Of a stretch of 64,000 bases of DNA, positions 30,928 through 41,411 are shown piece after piece (within the stretch, counting starts at the first letter, position 1; each line of letters starts with the position of its first letter). Under the pieces are notes generated by a model, which was not told where the DNA came from, ran no database searches, and saw nothing but the letters and a program-made list of their open reading frames with translations. The DNA is taken from positions 90,954-154,953 of the forward strand of contig JAUNBL010000001.1 in NCBI GenBank assembly GCA_030527235.1, written 5' to 3'. Made by a program: the position numbers and the translations under genes. The DNA comes from Clostridia bacterium (GTDB lineage Bacteria > Bacillota > Clostridia > UMGS1883).

Positions 30928-31217
30928 TGGAAGCTTATGATATCATCAGAAAGCCTATCATTACCGAACATTCAATGGAGCAAATGGCGGAACGCAAGTA
31001 CACGTTTGAGGTTGACAAAAGAGCCGGCAAAATTGAAATCAGGAAAGCGATAGAGGAAATCTTTGGCGTCAAGGTTGAAAAGGTCACAACAATGAATGTT
31101 CTCGGTAAGGAAAAGAGAATGGGTGCGAACAGTGGGATGCGTCCCGATTGGAAAAAAGCCATAGTTAAACTGACCGAGGATAGCAAGTCGATAGAGTTCT
31201 TCGAAGGACTAATCTAA
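30927..31217 (+). CDS. rplW: Ribosomal protein L23, 96 aa
   Basis: 50S protein at the tunnel exit; docking site for signal recognition particle and trigger factor. Starts [20 protein letters not shown] and has [17 protein letters not shown]. Normal length. It is coupled to rplD by a TAATG overlap and its ribosome binding site GAGGAGG lies inside rplD. Confidence 0.98.
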   Translation: MEAYDIIRKPIITEHSMEQMAERKYTFEVDKRAGKIEIRKAIEEIFGVKVEKVTTMNVLGKEKRMGANSGMRPDWKKAIVKLTEDSKSIEFFEGLI

Positions 31218-31233
31218 GAGGAGAGTGAACTGA

Positions 31234-32067
31234 ATGCCTATAAAGAAATATAAGCCGACTTCTCCGGCGCGCAGACAGATGACGGTTTCCACGTTTGAGG
31301 AAATCACAAAAACTACTCCGGAGAGATCGTTGGTAGAGCCGCTTAATAAAAGTGCCGGCAGAAATTCATACGGCAGAATCACCGTTCGTCACCGTGGCGG
31401 CGGCAACAAGAGGAAGTACAGGATAATAGATTTCAAACGCGACAAGGTTGACATGATGGCGACCGTGACGGCGATTGAATACGACCCCAACCGCAGCGCT
31501 AACATCGCGCTCGTACAGTACGAGGATGGAGAAAAACGCTACATTATTGCTCCGCACGGCATCCGTGTGGGTGACAAGATAGAGTCCTCCGTTCACGCCG
31601 ATATTCGCCCAGGAAACACTCTCCCGATATCGGCAATCCCGGTAGGCAGCATTATTCACAATATAGAGCTTTCGCCTGGCAAAGGCGGCCAGCTTGTCCG
31701 TTCGGCAGGCAACAGCGCGCAGCTTATGGCGAAGGAAAACGGTTATGCTCAGGTGAGACTTCCTTCTGGCGAGGTCAGGATGATAAGACTTGACTGCAAA
31801 GCTACTATAGGTCAGGTTGGAAATCTCGACCACGAGAACATTTCTATCGGCAAAGCGGGAAGAAAAAGACATATGGGCTGGCGTCCCACTGTGCGCGGTG
31901 TTGTTATGAATCCCAATGACCACCCGCACGGAGGCGGCGAGGGCAAGTCGCCCATAGGAATGCCCAGTCCCGTTACGCCGTGGGGCAAGCCCGCTCTCGG
32001 ATACAAGACGCGTAAGCATAAGAACCCCACAAACAAGTTCATTGTGAAGCGCCGTAACGAGAAGTAG
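31234..32067 (+). CDS. rplB: Ribosomal protein L2, 277 aa
   Basis: Largest and most conserved 50S protein, needed for subunit joining and peptidyl transferase activity. [20 protein letters not shown] opens the protein; the C terminus carries [20 protein letters not shown] with the conserved His of the peptidyl transferase region. Normal length. GAGGAGAG precedes the ATG. Confidence 0.98.
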   Translation: MPIKKYKPTSPARRQMTVSTFEEITKTTPERSLVEPLNKSAGRNSYGRITVRHRGGGNKRKYRIIDFKRDKVDMMATVTAIEYDPNRSANIALVQYEDGEKRYIIAPHGIRVGDKIESSVHADIRPGNTLPISAIPVGSIIHNIELSPGKGGQLVRSAGNSAQLMAKENGYAQVRLPSGEVRMIRLDCKATIGQVGNLDHENISIGKAGRKRHMGWRPTVRGVVMNPNDHPHGGGEGKSPIGMPSPVTPWGKPALGYKTRKHKNPTNKFIVKRRNEK

Positions 32068-32083
32068 TAAGGAGGATTGAATA

Positions 32084-32362
32084 ATGAGCAGATCGGTAAA
32101 AAAAGGGCCTTTTGCGGAGCCAAAGCTGTTGGCGAGAATTGAGGCCATGAATCAGACGGGCGAGAAGCGCGTTCTTAAAACCTGGTCGCGCAGCTCCACG
32201 ATTTTTCCCGAAATGGTTAGCCACACAATAGCCGTTCATGACGGGAGAAAGCACGTTCCCGTGTATATAACGGAGGATATGGTAGGTCATAAGCTGGGTG
32301 AGTTTGCGCCCACAAGGACCTTCCGCGGTCACGCCGGCGCAAAGAGCGCGGCAACGAAATAG
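32084..32362 (+). CDS. rpsS: Ribosomal protein S19, 92 aa
   Basis: 30S head protein that contacts S13 and the A-site side. [20 protein letters not shown] and [20 protein letters not shown] are family signatures. Normal length. Preceded by AAGGAGG, 16 nt after rplB. Confidence 0.98.
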   Translation: MSRSVKKGPFAEPKLLARIEAMNQTGEKRVLKTWSRSSTIFPEMVSHTIAVHDGRKHVPVYITEDMVGHKLGEFAPTRTFRGHAGAKSAATK

Positions 32363-32394
32363 CGCTCTACTAACAAAGTAAGGAGGAAACGACT

Positions 32395-32742
32395 ATGGAG
32401 GCTAAGACAGAAGCCAGAGCGGTGCTGCGCTATGCGCGCATATCGCCGCGAAAAGTCAACATTGTAAATAACCTTATCAGAAACAAATCCGTCGGCGAAG
32501 CTATGGATATCCTGAAAAACACACCCAAAGCCGCCTCGGAACTGCTTATAAAGCTTCTCGGAAGTGCGGTTGCAAACGCCGAGAACAATTTCGGAATGTC
32601 AGCGGATACGCTCTATATTTCAGAGCTTTACGCCAATGCGGGTCCTACGCTTAAGCGTGTACGCCCGAGAGCGCAGGGCAGAGCGTTTAGGATAAGAAAG
32701 AGAACAAGCCACATCACACTCGTTGTGAAGGAAAAAGAGTAG
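32395..32742 (+). CDS. rplV: Ribosomal protein L22, 115 aa
   Basis: 50S protein whose beta-hairpin lines the exit tunnel near the macrolide site. [20 protein letters not shown] starts the globular domain; the hairpin region is [20 protein letters not shown]. No extension or deletion in the hairpin is evident. AAGGAGG precedes the ATG. Confidence 0.98.
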   Translation: MEAKTEARAVLRYARISPRKVNIVNNLIRNKSVGEAMDILKNTPKAASELLIKLLGSAVANAENNFGMSADTLYISELYANAGPTLKRVRPRAQGRAFRIRKRTSHITLVVKEKE

Positions 32743-32756
32743 AGGAGGCGAACTTA

Positions 32757-33473
32757 ATGGGTCAGAAAGTTAATCCCCACGGCTTAAGGGTGGGTATAAT
32801 CAAGGATTGGGACTCCAGATGGTACGCCGATGACAAGACTTTCGGCGACAACCTTGTAGAGGACCAGAAAATTCGCACATATCTTAAAAAGAAGCTTTAC
32901 GCGGCCGGAGTTCCAAGAATTGAAATCGAAAAGGCCGCCAACACGATAAAGCTGTTCATTCACTGCGCAAAGCCCGGTATTGTAATCGGCAAGCAGGGCG
33001 CAGACATTGAAAAGCTTAAGGCAGCGCTTTCCGCGATGACCGGAAAAAAAGTGTTTATCAATATCGTGGAAATCAGAGTGCCTGATTTGAACGCACAGCT
33101 TGTGGCTGAGTCCATTGCGGCGCAGCTTGAAAAGAGGACATCGTTCCGCCGCGCCATGAAGGGCGCCATGAGCCGTAGTATGAAAATGGGCGCGAAGGGT
33201 ATCAAAACCTGCTGCAGCGGACGTCTCGGCGGCGCAGAAATAGCCCGCAGCGAGCATTACCATGAGGGGACAATTCCCCTGCAAACGCTTCGTGCGGACA
33301 TTGATTACGGTTTCTGCGAAGCGAACACCACTTACGGTAAAATAGGCTGCAAAGTCTGGATTTATAAAGGCGAAGTTCTTGAAGGAAAGGCGACGGCGCC
33401 CGAAGAGACTATGCCGCGTCCCCCTCAGGAAAGACGCGCACCCAGGCCTAAAAGGGAAGGGGGCCGCAGATAA
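32757..33473 (+). CDS. rpsC: Ribosomal protein S3, 238 aa
   Basis: 30S head protein at the mRNA entry channel. [20 protein letters not shown], a KH domain with [14 protein letters not shown], and a C-terminal domain with [21 protein letters not shown] sequence. The C-terminal tail is basic and Pro-rich ([19 protein letters not shown]). Stop overlaps the rplP start by one base. Confidence 0.98.
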   Translation: MGQKVNPHGLRVGIIKDWDSRWYADDKTFGDNLVEDQKIRTYLKKKLYAAGVPRIEIEKAANTIKLFIHCAKPGIVIGKQGADIEKLKAALSAMTGKKVFINIVEIRVPDLNAQLVAESIAAQLEKRTSFRRAMKGAMSRSMKMGAKGIKTCCSGRLGGAEIARSEHYHEGTIPLQTLRADIDYGFCEANTTYGKIGCKVWIYKGEVLEGKATAPEETMPRPPQERRAPRPKREGGRR

Positions 33474-33913
33474 TGTTAATGCCCAAGAGAGTAAAATACA
33501 GAAAGCAGTTCCGCGGCAGAATGACAGGAAAGGCGACGCGCGGAACAAAAGTTAACTACGGAGATTTCGGCCTTGTAGCGATTGAACCGGCATGGATAAC
33601 GAGTAACCAGATAGAGGCGGCTCGTATTGCCATGACCCGTTACGTGAAGCGCGGAGGTCAGGTTTGGATTAAGATATTTCCCGACAAACCCATTACCGAA
33701 AAACCGGCTGAGACCCGTATGGGAAGCGGTAAAGGTTCTCCGGAATACTGGGTTGCCGTTGTAAAGCCGGGCAGAGTTATGTTTGAAATAGGCGGCGTTG
33801 AAGAAACGTCGGCGCGCGAGGCGCTTCGTCTCGCTATGCATAAGCTGCCAATCAAATGCAAGATTGTTTCCCGCAAGGAACAGGAAACGGAGGCGCAGGC
33901 AAATGAAAGTTAA
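33473..33913 (+). CDS. rplP: Ribosomal protein L16, 146 aa
   Basis: 50S protein that positions A-site t[23 protein letters not shown] and the [20 protein letters not shown] loop, substrate region of the hydroxylated Arg in some species, are present. Normal length. Starts within TAATG shared with rpsC and overlaps rpmC by 11 nt. Confidence 0.98.
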   Translation: MLMPKRVKYRKQFRGRMTGKATRGTKVNYGDFGLVAIEPAWITSNQIEAARIAMTRYVKRGGQVWIKIFPDKPITEKPAETRMGSGKGSPEYWVAVVKPGRVMFEIGGVEETSAREALRLAMHKLPIKCKIVSRKEQETEAQANES

Positions 33914-34103
33914 AGAAATACGCGATATGACGACAGAGGAATTGCAGATGAGTCTGTACGACCTCAAAAAGGAATTATTCAACCTTAGATTTCAGCATGC
34001 GACAAACCAGCTTGACAATCCTATGCAGATAGGCGACGTTAAGAAAACTATCGCAAGAACATTGACGGTTTTGCGTGAGCGCGAAATTAAGGGAACGGAT
34101 TGA
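33903..34103 (+). CDS. rpmC: Ribosomal protein L29, 66 aa
   Basis: Small helical 50S protein at the tunnel exit. [20 protein letters not shown] and [19 protein letters not shown] fit the family exactly. The ATG at 33903 follows GGAGGCG within the rplP coding region; a longer ORF start at 33798 would add a spurious 35 residues. Confidence 0.97.
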   Translation: MKVKEIRDMTTEELQMSLYDLKKELFNLRFQHATNQLDNPMQIGDVKKTIARTLTVLREREIKGTD

Positions 34104-34121
34104 GGAAGGAGGAGCATCTAA

Positions 34122-34379
34122 ATGACCGAAAGAAATCACCGCAAGGTAAGAATCGGCAGAGTTGTAAGCGATAAGATGGATAAGACTATTGTGGTCGCCA
34201 TTGAGGACAACGTAAAGCATCCTCTGTACGGAAAAATTGTAAGAAGAACACAAAAAATCAAAGCGCACGACGAGGCGAATGAGTGCGGCATAGGCGATCG
34301 CGTTAAGGTTATGGAAACGCGTCCGCTCAGCCATGATAAGAGATGGCGTCTTGTACAGATTATGGAGAAGGCGCGCTAA
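34122..34379 (+). CDS. rpsQ: Ribosomal protein S17, 85 aa
   Basis: 30S protein with an OB fold. [28 protein letters not shown] and [13 protein letters not shown] are typical. Normal length. Preceded by GGAGGAG, 18 nt after rpmC. Confidence 0.98.
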   Translation: MTERNHRKVRIGRVVSDKMDKTIVVAIEDNVKHPLYGKIVRRTQKIKAHDEANECGIGDRVKVMETRPLSHDKRWRLVQIMEKAR

Positions 34380-34403
34380 ACTAACCAGAAGGAGTGAAAC
34401 GAC

Positions 34404-34772
34404 GTGATACAGCAACAAACTCTGTTAAAGGTTGCCGATAACACCGGCGCGAAAGAGCTTATGTGCATACGCGTCCTCGGCGGTTCTTTACGAAGATACG
34501 GAAACATCGGAGATGTTATTGTTGCTTCCGTTAAGAAAGCGGCACCGGGCGGCGTAGTTAAAAAGGGCGAGGTTGTCAGAGCTGTTATAGTCCGTTCCGT
34601 TACGGGCGTTAAGCGTTCGGACGGCAGCTATATCAAGTTTGACGAGAACGCCGCCGTTATTATAAAAGATGATAAGAGCCCCAGGGGTACACGTATTTTC
34701 GGACCGATTGCCAGAGAACTTCGTGATAACGATTACATGAAAATTCTCTCGCTCGCTCCGGAAGTGCTGTAA
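34404..34772 (+). CDS. rplN: Ribosomal protein L14, 122 aa (GTG start)
   Basis: 50S protein that contacts 16S rRNA in an inter-subunit bridge. [20 protein letters not shown] and [14 protein letters not shown] are signatures. The start codon is GTG with GGAG 10 nt upstream; family length (122 aa) confirms it. Confidence 0.98.
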   Translation: MIQQQTLLKVADNTGAKELMCIRVLGGSLRRYGNIGDVIVASVKKAAPGGVVKKGEVVRAVIVRSVTGVKRSDGSYIKFDENAAVIIKDDKSPRGTRIFGPIARELRDNDYMKILSLAPEVL

Positions 34773-34786
34773 GGGAGGTAGCGGCA

Positions 34787-35113
34787 ATGAGTAAAAGAAT
34801 TCATATTAAAAAAGGCGATCAGGTTCTTGTAATATCAGGTGACGACAAGGGCAAGAAAGGTAAAGTGTTGAGTGTTATTCCCTCCAAAGGCCGAGTAGTT
34901 GTCGAGGGCATCAATATGGTCACCAAACATAAAAAACCCCGCAGTCAGACGGACGTAGGCGGCATAATCCACCAAGAGGCGCCTATTTCCGCGACAAAGG
35001 TAATGCATATATGCGACAAGTGCAAAAAAGCCACACCAATTGGGTATATGATTCTTGAGGATGGCTCTAAGGTGCGCAAGTGCAGAAAATGCAACGAAAC
35101 TTTTGGTGACTGA
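34787..35113 (+). CDS. rplX: Ribosomal protein L24, 108 aa, zinc-type C terminus
   Basis: 50S assembly initiator with a KOW domain (KKGDQVLVISGDDKGKKGKV). The C-terminal part has CDKCKK and CRKCNE, two CxxC pairs about 20 residues apart, so it probably binds zinc. Normal length. GGGAGG precedes the ATG, 14 nt after rplN. Confidence 0.98.
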   Translation: MSKRIHIKKGDQVLVISGDDKGKKGKVLSVIPSKGRVVVEGINMVTKHKKPRSQTDVGGIIHQEAPISATKVMHICDKCKKATPIGYMILEDGSKVRKCRKCNETFGD

Positions 35114-35136
35114 TTATTGAAAGGAGGTAAAGACCA

Positions 35137-35679
35137 ATGTCAACAGTAGCAACGCTTTACAAAGAAGAGATAGCTCCTGCTCTTATGAAAAAGTTCGGAT
35201 ACAAGAGCACAATGCAGATACCTAAGCTTGATAAAGTGGTTATTAACATTGGTGTGGGCGAGGCCAAGGATAATCCCAAGGCGCTTGAAGCCGCAGCAGG
35301 CGACGTTGCCATGATTACCGGCCAGAAGCCTGTTATAACTAAGGCTAAAAAGTCTGTTGCGAATTTCAAACTCAGAGCAGGCATGAATATCGGTGTGAAG
35401 GTAACGCTTCGCGGCGAGAAAATGTACGAATTTGTAGACAGGCTCTTTAACATTGCTCTTCCGAGAGTTAGAGATTTCCGCGGTATTAACCCCAACGCGT
35501 TTGACGGCCGCGGCAACTATTCCCTCGGTATAAAGGAGCAGCTCATATTCCCTGAAATTGATTATGATAAGATTGACAAAATCAGGGGCATGGATATCAT
35601 ATTTGTTACCACAGCTAAAACAGACGTAGAGGCGCGTGAGTTGTTAATGCTCATGGGTGCGCCCTTTACCAGAAGCTGA
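35137..35679 (+). CDS. rplE: Ribosomal protein L5, 180 aa
   Basis: 50S central protuberance protein that binds 5S rRNA and P-site t[43 protein letters not shown] and [20 protein letters not shown] are typical. Normal length. AAGGAGG precedes the ATG. Confidence 0.98.
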   Translation: MSTVATLYKEEIAPALMKKFGYKSTMQIPKLDKVVINIGVGEAKDNPKALEAAAGDVAMITGQKPVITKAKKSVANFKLRAGMNIGVKVTLRGEKMYEFVDRLFNIALPRVRDFRGINPNAFDGRGNYSLGIKEQLIFPEIDYDKIDKIRGMDIIFVTTAKTDVEARELLMLMGAPFTRS

Positions 35680-35695
35680 GGGGAGGTTTTATACA

Positions 35696-35881
35696 GTGGC
35701 AAAAAAATCAATGATTTTGAAGCAGCAAAAGCCCGCCAAATTTTCAACGCGTGCGTATACGCGCTGCAAAATTTGCGGCAGACCCCATGCGTATCTGCGC
35801 AAGTACGGAATTTGCCGTATTTGCTTCAGAGAACTTGCGTATAAAGGTCAAATCCCCGGAGTCAGGAAGGCCAGTTGGTAA
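35696..35881 (+). CDS. rpsN: Ribosomal protein S14, zinc type, 61 aa (GTG start)
   Basis: 30S head protein. The short zinc form: two CxxC pairs, CKICGRPH and CRICFREL, inside [18 protein letters not shown]. The start is GTG at 35696 with GGGAGG upstream; an ATG-initiated ORF from 35657 would begin inside rplE. Length matches S14 type Z. Confidence 0.97.
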   Translation: MAKKSMILKQQKPAKFSTRAYTRCKICGRPHAYLRKYGICRICFRELAYKGQIPGVRKASW

Positions 35882-35908
35882 TAAGCTTTTGGAAAAGGAG
35901 GTTTACTC

Positions 35909-36307
35909 ATGCAGATAACAGATCCTATCGCGGATATGCTTACCCGCATACGGAATGCTAACAGTGCTAAGCATGCGACGGTTGACGTACCCGCTTCCAA
36001 TATGAAAAAGTCCATAGCTCAAATCCTCAAGGATGAAGGCTATATAAAGGACTTTGTTGTGACGGAGGACGGTCGTCAGGGCATGATTACAATAACGCTT
36101 AAATACGGAGCTAACAAAGAGAAGGTTATTTCGGGTCTTGAGAGAGTTTCCAAGCCCGGACTGCGCGTGTATGCCGGCAGGGAAGAACTTCCCAGAGTTT
36201 TGAAGGGGCTTGGCATAGCAATTATCTCAACTTCAAAAGGCGTTATGACGGATAAGGCGGCGCGAGCCGAAGGGATGGGCGGAGAAGTTCTCGCGTTCAT
36301 CTGGTAA
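35909..36307 (+). CDS. rpsH: Ribosomal protein S8, 132 aa
   Basis: 30S protein; in E. coli it represses the spc operon. [20 protein letters not shown] at the start and [24 protein letters not shown] C terminus are conserved. Normal length. AAGGAGG precedes the ATG. Confidence 0.98.
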   Translation: MQITDPIADMLTRIRNANSAKHATVDVPASNMKKSIAQILKDEGYIKDFVVTEDGRQGMITITLKYGANKEKVISGLERVSKPGLRVYAGREELPRVLKGLGIAIISTSKGVMTDKAARAEGMGGEVLAFIW

Positions 36308-36337
36308 TCAATTATTTAGTTAGGTGGTGAAGTCAAA

Positions 36338-36886
36338 ATGTCGAGAATAGGTAAAATGCCTATCACCGTACCTGCCGGTGTGGATGTAAAAATCGCAGAC
36401 GGCAATGTTGTGACGGTAAAGGGACCCAAGGGTACGCTTTGCCAGGCGCTTCACGGTGACATGCTCATAAAGCAGGAAGGCGACGTTCTCACGGTAGAGC
36501 GTCCGAACGATGAAAAGAAAAACAAATCTCTTCACGGACTTACAAGAAGTCTTCTCGCAAATATGGTACACGGCGTAACAGAGGGCTTTTCAAAACAGCT
36601 TGAGATAAACGGCGTGGGCTACAGAGCGCAGAAGCAGGGCAATAAACTCGTTCTCAATCTTGGCTACTCACATCCCGTTGAAATGGATGCTGTCGATGGA
36701 ATCACCGTTGACGTGCCGGCTCCCAATACGATTATTGTGTCGGGTGCGGATAAGCAGGTTGTGGGCGAAGTAGCCGCAAAGATAAGAGAGAAGCGTCCGC
36801 CGGAGCCTTATAAGGGTAAGGGAATTAAGTATTCCGATGAGCGCATAATCCGTAAGGAAGGCAAGGCCGGTAAGGCTAAGAAATAA
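36338..36886 (+). CDS. rplF: Ribosomal protein L6, 182 aa
   Basis: 50S protein near the factor-binding site, with a duplicated domain. [20 protein letters not shown], then the signature [20 protein letters not shown] near the C terminus. Normal length. AGGTGG precedes the ATG. Confidence 0.98.
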   Translation: MSRIGKMPITVPAGVDVKIADGNVVTVKGPKGTLCQALHGDMLIKQEGDVLTVERPNDEKKNKSLHGLTRSLLANMVHGVTEGFSKQLEINGVGYRAQKQGNKLVLNLGYSHPVEMDAVDGITVDVPAPNTIIVSGADKQVVGEVAAKIREKRPPEPYKGKGIKYSDERIIRKEGKAGKAKK

Positions 36887-36901
36887 GAGAGGAGATTTAA
36901 G

Positions 36902-37258
36902 ATGGTCAGTAAGCCGAGCAGCAATAAGGCGAGACTTAAAAGACACGGCAGAATCCGCCAACATATCAGCGGCACTCAGCAGCGCCCGCGTCTTTGCGTC
37001 TTTCGCAGTCTTAAAAATATCTATGTTCAGGTCATTGACGATGTTAAAGGCGTAACTCTCGTGTCCGCCTCCAGCCTTGAATTGAAGGATACTTACGGCG
37101 GAAACAAGAGCGCAGCTAAAGAAGTTGGAAAGCTGATTGCACAAAAGGCGACCGAGAAAGGCATCAGCGAGGTTATATTTGACCGCGGCGGCTATATTTA
37201 TCATGGCAGAGTGGCAGAGCTCGCGGCAGGCGCCCGAGAGGGCGGTCTGAAATTCTAA
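36902..37258 (+). CDS. rplR: Ribosomal protein L18, 118 aa
   Basis: 50S protein that binds 5S r[23 protein letters not shown], then [20 protein letters not shown]. Normal length. AGAGGAG precedes the ATG, 15 nt after rplF. Confidence 0.98.
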   Translation: MVSKPSSNKARLKRHGRIRQHISGTQQRPRLCVFRSLKNIYVQVIDDVKGVTLVSASSLELKDTYGGNKSAAKEVGKLIAQKATEKGISEVIFDRGGYIYHGRVAELAAGAREGGLKF

Positions 37259-37274
37259 CAGAAGGAGGGAGATT

Positions 37275-37772
37275 ATGTCAGAGCGTATTGACGCATCAGC
37301 AATCGAAATTAAGGAAAAACTCGTTCATATAAACCGCGTTGCAAAAGTTGTAAAGGGCGGAAGAACCTTCCGTTTCAGCGCGCTGATTGTCGTTGGAGAC
37401 GAAAATGGCCACGTTGGTTGCGGGTTAGGCAAGGCGGCCGAAATTCCCGATGCTATTCGCAAGGGTATTGAGGACGCAAAGAAGAACATGGTTTCTGTTC
37501 CTCTGTTGGGTTCTACCATTCCGCACGAAACTATCGGAGAATTCGGCGCGGGCAAAGTTTTGCTTAAGCCTGCCAAGGAAGGTACCGGAGTTATTGCCGG
37601 CGGCGCTGTAAGAGCGGTTGTGGAGCTTTGCGGAATTAAAGACATCAGGACAAAGTGCCTCCGTTCAAACAATCCGAGAAATGTTGTTAAAGCTACAATC
37701 GAGGGCCTTTCCTCGCTCAAGTGTGCGGAAGAAGTTTCGCGTTTGCGCGGTAAAGCCATCGAGGAACTATAA
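37275..37772 (+). CDS. rpsE: Ribosomal protein S5, 165 aa
   Basis: 30S protein involved in decoding accuracy and mRNA helicase activity. [20 protein letters not shown] and the Gly-rich [20 protein letters not shown] are family signatures; the N-terminal loop is the spectinomycin-resistance region. Normal length. GGAGGGAG precedes the ATG. Confidence 0.98.
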   Translation: MSERIDASAIEIKEKLVHINRVAKVVKGGRTFRFSALIVVGDENGHVGCGLGKAAEIPDAIRKGIEDAKKNMVSVPLLGSTIPHETIGEFGAGKVLLKPAKEGTGVIAGGAVRAVVELCGIKDIRTKCLRSNNPRNVVKATIEGLSSLKCAEEVSRLRGKAIEEL

Positions 37773-37785
37773 GGAGGAGTAACAA

Positions 37786-37965
37786 ATGGCAAAGCTTAAA
37801 ATTACTCTGAAAAAGAGCGTAATCGGCTGCAAGGACGACCAGATAGCTACCGTGAAAGCTCTCGGACTCAAAAAAATACGCAATACGGTGGAACTTAACG
37901 ACACTCCGCAAATTCGCGGCATGGTTAAGAAGGTCATCCACCTGATTGATTGTGAAGAAATCTAA
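37786..37965 (+). CDS. rpmD: Ribosomal protein L30, 59 aa
   Basis: Short 50S protein in its usual place between S5 and L15. [40 protein letters not shown] and [10 protein letters not shown] match the family. AAGGAGGAG precedes the ATG, 13 nt after rpsE. Confidence 0.97.
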   Translation: MAKLKITLKKSVIGCKDDQIATVKALGLKKIRNTVELNDTPQIRGMVKKVIHLIDCEEI

Positions 37966-37986
37966 CTTTAGGGAGGAGGAGCAGCG

Positions 37987-38427
37987 ATGAAACTCTATGA
38001 GCTGAAAGCCGCGCCCGGCAGTACTTCCAAGCCCAAACGCAAGGGCAGAGGTCCCGGCAGCGGCAACGGCAAGACGGCGGGACGCGGTCATAAGGGTCAG
38101 AACGCAAGGTCCGGCGGCGGAGTAAGGCCGGGGTTTGAAGGCGGACAGATGCCTTTGTACAGGCGCTTGCCTAAGCGTGGTTTCACAAATATTTTTGCTA
38201 AAAAATATGTTGAAATCAATGTTTCGGAGCTCGATAAATTTGAAGACGGCCAGACGATTGACGCAGATGTACTCAAGGAAGCTGGCGTCATAAAGAAAAT
38301 ATGCGACGGCGTTGTTGTAATGGGCAGAGGCGAGATTACTAAGAAGCTTACCGTACAGGCCGCAAGATTTACAAAAGGCGCTCAAGCGAAGATTGAGGCC
38401 GCCGGCGGGAAGGCGGAGGTGATCTAA
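37987..38427 (+). CDS. rplO: Ribosomal protein L15, 146 aa
   Basis: Late 50S assembly protein. [20 protein letters not shown] and the Gly-rich [20 protein letters not shown] are conserved. Normal length. The stop directly abuts the secY GTG start (no gap), implying coupling; the secY ribosome binding site is inside this gene. Confidence 0.98.
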   Translation: MKLYELKAAPGSTSKPKRKGRGPGSGNGKTAGRGHKGQNARSGGGVRPGFEGGQMPLYRRLPKRGFTNIFAKKYVEINVSELDKFEDGQTIDADVLKEAGVIKKICDGVVVMGRGEITKKLTVQAARFTKGAQAKIEAAGGKAEVI

Positions 38428-39711
38428 GTGTTTCAAACACTCAGAAACGCGTGGAAGATTCCCGACCTCAGGAAAAAAATCCTCTACACGGTATTTTTGC
38501 TTGTAGTATTCCGTTTTGGAAGCCATATTCCCGTGCCGTGGATTGACTCGGCCGCGATTTCTACGTGGCTTGATTCTGCGGATGGCAACTCGCTTTTCAA
38601 TCTGCTTGATATGTTTTCGGGCGGTGCGTTCTCAAACGCAACGATTTTTGCGATGTCCATCTCGCCGTATATCAACAGCTCCATTATTATGCAGCTGTTA
38701 ACCGTTGCCATTCCCGCTCTTGAGAGAATGTCAAAGGAAGGCGAAGAAGGCAGAAAGAAAATCACCCAGATTACACGTTGGCTTACGGTTGTTCTCGCGG
38801 CGCTTCAGGCATTCGGTCTGTATGTTACGCTGCACAACCAAAGCGCGATTAACGTACCTGCGGGACTCCCCGGCTGGCTTGTTGCGCTGACGATTGTCCT
38901 TGCTTTTACGGCCGGTACAGCGTTCCTCATGTGGCTGGGCGAGGAAATCACGGGTAAGGGTATAGGAAACGGCATTTCAATGCTTATCTTTGCCGGTATT
39001 GTTGCGAGAATACCGACGATGGCGTATTCCGCGTATAACAATTTCAGCGAGTGGTACTGGCTTGTTCTGCTTTTAGTTTACGCACTTGTCTCCATCATGT
39101 TTGTGGTGCTTGTGAACAGTGCGGAGCGCCGCCTTCCGGTGCAGTACGCGAAGCGTGTTGTGGGACGTAAGATGTATGGCGGTCAGTCAAGCTATATTCC
39201 GATTAAAGTCGCAATGGCGGGTGTTATTCCGATTATATTTGCAATGTCTATCATGAGCTTCCCCGGCACGCTTGCAATGCTTTTTGGGCAGAGCAACGGC
39301 GGTGTGCTTATGGACATTTCCAACTTTATAACGGGCGGCGCGCTGTATCCGCTGCTGTACTTCCTTTTGATTGTCGGATTCACATATTTCTACACGTCAA
39401 TCACGTTTAACCCCGTAGAGGTTTCCAATAATATCAAAAAGAACAACGGCGCTATTCCGGGACTTCGCCCGGGCAAGCCCACAAGCGATTACATTGCCAA
39501 GGTGCTCTCACGTATTACTTTGGCGGGCGCAATATTCCTTGCAATCGTTGCGGTGCTTCCGATTATTATTTCGCTCTTCACAGGAAAGGCTCTGGCAGAG
39601 CTTACACTTTCGGGAACCTCACTGCTCATCGTTGTAGGCGTTGCGCTTGAAACAGTTAAGCAGATAGAGTCGCAGATGCTTATGCGCCACTACAAAGGCT
39701 TCTTGGAATAG
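38428..39711 (+). CDS. secY: Protein translocase subunit SecY, 427 aa (GTG start)
   Basis: The channel of the general secretion pathway, about 10 membrane helices. The plug region AFSNATIFAMSISPYINSSI and cytoplasmic loop GTRPG-type GLRPGKPTSDYIAKVLSRIT are conserved. The start is GTG immediately after the rplO stop with GGAGGTG 8 nt upstream. It would serve export of the SLH protein and M23 peptidase encoded further on. Confidence 0.97.
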   Translation: MFQTLRNAWKIPDLRKKILYTVFLLVVFRFGSHIPVPWIDSAAISTWLDSADGNSLFNLLDMFSGGAFSNATIFAMSISPYINSSIIMQLLTVAIPALERMSKEGEEGRKKITQITRWLTVVLAALQAFGLYVTLHNQSAINVPAGLPGWLVALTIVLAFTAGTAFLMWLGEEITGKGIGNGISMLIFAGIVARIPTMAYSAYNNFSEWYWLVLLLVYALVSIMFVVLVNSAERRLPVQYAKRVVGRKMYGGQSSYIPIKVAMAGVIPIIFAMSIMSFPGTLAMLFGQSNGGVLMDISNFITGGALYPLLYFLLIVGFTYFYTSITFNPVEVSNNIKKNNGAIPGLRPGKPTSDYIAKVLSRITLAGAIFLAIVAVLPIIISLFTGKALAELTLSGTSLLIVVGVALETVKQIESQMLMRHYKGFLE

Positions 39712-39723
39712 GATTGGTTTAAG

Positions 39724-40356
39724 ATGAAACTCATTATTTTGGGCGCGCCGGGTTCCGGCAAGGGAACACAAGCTGAAAAGATTTCTCAAAAGCTTGGTAT
39801 TCCCGCAATCTCCACCGGCGCCATAATACGCGAGACCGTTGCCGAGGGAACGCCTGCCGGAAAGGCGGCGCAAAAGTATATAGAGAGCGGTAACCTTCTG
39901 CCGGACGATGTCATAATCGCCATGATAGAAGAAAGGCTTGCTCAGCCAGATTGTTCAAACGGCTATATTCTTGATGGCTTCCCTCGCACGCTGCCCCAGG
40001 CAGAGGCTGCAGAGAAGATGGGTATTGAGGTTGACAAGGTACTCAGCATGGAGGTTGCTGACAGCGCTATTGTAGAGCGATTGTCGGGCCGACGTGAATG
40101 TGAAGCTTGCCACACCCCGTACCATGTCCTGTTTAACGCACCGGCAAAGGAAAATGTGTGCGACAAGTGCGCGGGCAGGCTCATCTGCCGAAAGGATGAC
40201 GAGCCGGAAACGATTCAAAAAAGACTTAATGTATATCATACTCAGACAGAACCGCTTAAGGAGTTTTACGAGAAGAAGGGTTTGCTCGTAACGGCGCGCG
40301 GACACGAGGAAATATCCGATACCACGAAGGAAGTTTTCTCCGTACTGGGTATATGA
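39724..40356 (+). CDS. adk: Adenylate kinase, 210 aa, zinc-lid type
   Basis: Interconverts ATP plus AMP with 2 ADP. P-loop GAPGSGKGTQAEKI, NMP-binding SGNLLPDDVII, GFPRTLPQAE, and a long lid with CEACHTPYH and CDKCAGRL, four Cys that should bind structural zinc. Normal length for the Gram-positive form. Cotranscribed, 12 nt after secY. Confidence 0.97.
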   Translation: MKLIILGAPGSGKGTQAEKISQKLGIPAISTGAIIRETVAEGTPAGKAAQKYIESGNLLPDDVIIAMIEERLAQPDCSNGYILDGFPRTLPQAEAAEKMGIEVDKVLSMEVADSAIVERLSGRRECEACHTPYHVLFNAPAKENVCDKCAGRLICRKDDEPETIQKRLNVYHTQTEPLKEFYEKKGLLVTARGHEEISDTTKEVFSVLGI

Positions 40357-40369
40357 TTGAAGGCGCAGT

Positions 40370-41125
40370 ATGATTAAACTCAAAACGGCAAGCGATATAC
40401 GGAAGATGGAAAAGAGCGGGCAAATAGTGGCGATGGCTCTTGAAGCGGCGAAAAACACTATAGCGGTCGGGATGACGACGCAGCATTTGTGCTCCGAGGT
40501 GGAAAACGCCATTCGTTCGCAAGGCGCGGTACCGTCGTTTCTTGGGTATCACGGATACCCCGCTGCATGTTGTATTTCTATTAACGATGAGGTTGTGCAT
40601 GGTATCCCTTCCAAGTCGCGGATTATCTGTGACGGCGACATTGTGAGTGTTGACGTGGGCGCCCTTTACGATGGATTTCATGGCGATGCCGCGAGGACTT
40701 TTGCAGTCGGCAGCGTTTCCGATGAAGCGAGACGCCTTATAGAAGTTACGGAAAAATGCTTTTTTGCCGGCGCGCAGATGGCGCGCCCCGGAAACCACAT
40801 CTCAGATATCTCACTCGCCGTACAGACACTTGCCGAGAGCGAGGGCTACGGCGTGGTGCGTGAGCTGGTGGGACACGGTATCGGTCAAGACATGCATGAG
40901 GACCCGGAGGTTCCGAACTTCAAAGGTGTTGGACGCGGAGTGCGATTGGTGAAGGGAATGACGATAGCTGTTGAGCCCATGATAAATATGGGCGGCAAAG
41001 AAGTCGTATTCTCCCAGACCGATGGCTGGACCGTTACTACCAAGGACGGGTCGCTTTCGGCTCATTACGAAAACACCATGGCAATTACGTCGGAAGGGCC
41101 TCTGATATTAACGGTTTTGAGGTGA
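40370..41125 (+). CDS. map: Methionine aminopeptidase type I, 251 aa
   Basis: Removes N-terminal Met from new proteins. Metal ligands lie in SVDVGALYDGFHGDAARTFA (two Asp), GHGIGQDMHEDPEVPN (His), IAVEPMINMGG (Glu) and HYENTMAITSEGP (Glu). No N-terminal SH3-like extension. Normal length. 13 nt after adk. Confidence 0.97.
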   Translation: MIKLKTASDIRKMEKSGQIVAMALEAAKNTIAVGMTTQHLCSEVENAIRSQGAVPSFLGYHGYPAACCISINDEVVHGIPSKSRIICDGDIVSVDVGALYDGFHGDAARTFAVGSVSDEARRLIEVTEKCFFAGAQMARPGNHISDISLAVQTLAESEGYGVVRELVGHGIGQDMHEDPEVPNFKGVGRGVRLVKGMTIAVEPMINMGGKEVVFSQTDGWTVTTKDGSLSAHYENTMAITSEGPLILTVLR

Positions 41126-41129
41126 AACG

Positions 41130-41411
41130 ATGCTTGAATGCGGATGTGTTGTTCGTTCGCTTTCGGGACATGACGCAGGCGGGTGCTTCGTGGTGCTGCG
41201 ATGCGGAAACGGTTTCGCATATGTGTGCGACGGAGCGCGAAGGCGGTTTGAGTGCCCTAAGCGTAAGAATGCAAAGCATCTTAAGCTTCTTGATGTGCAA
41301 AAGGTGCAGAGCGCCCAGTGCGACGCGCATGTGAGGCGCGCCTTAAAGAGCATCGGAGCGGTACGCACAAGAGGATATTTCAGATTAAAGGAGGAAGGCT
41401 GCTTTGTCTAA
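41130..41411 (+). CDS. KOW-like RNA-binding protein, 93 aa
   Basis: A small basic protein with an N-terminal SH3/KOW-like beta barrel ([32 protein letters not shown]) similar to the L14e/L27e-like proteins that Clostridia carry between map and inf[16 protein letters not shown] is a typical following segment. It is Cys-rich for its size (7 Cys). GAGGTGAA precedes the ATG, 4 nt after map; its end overlaps infA by 8 nt. A ribosome-associated role is likely but unproven. Confidence 0.75.
   Translation: MLECGCVVRSLSGHDAGGCFVVLRCGNGFAYVCDGARRRFECPKRKNAKHLKLLDVQKVQSAQCDAHVRRALKSIGAVRTRGYFRLKEEGCFV

Noticed and set aside
31366..32148. 260-codon antisense frame over rplB and rpsS
   Set aside because: Shadow of strongly biased ribosomal codons; no family resemblance and no initiation signal. 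The antisense frame over rpsC (32784-33548) was rejected for the same reason.
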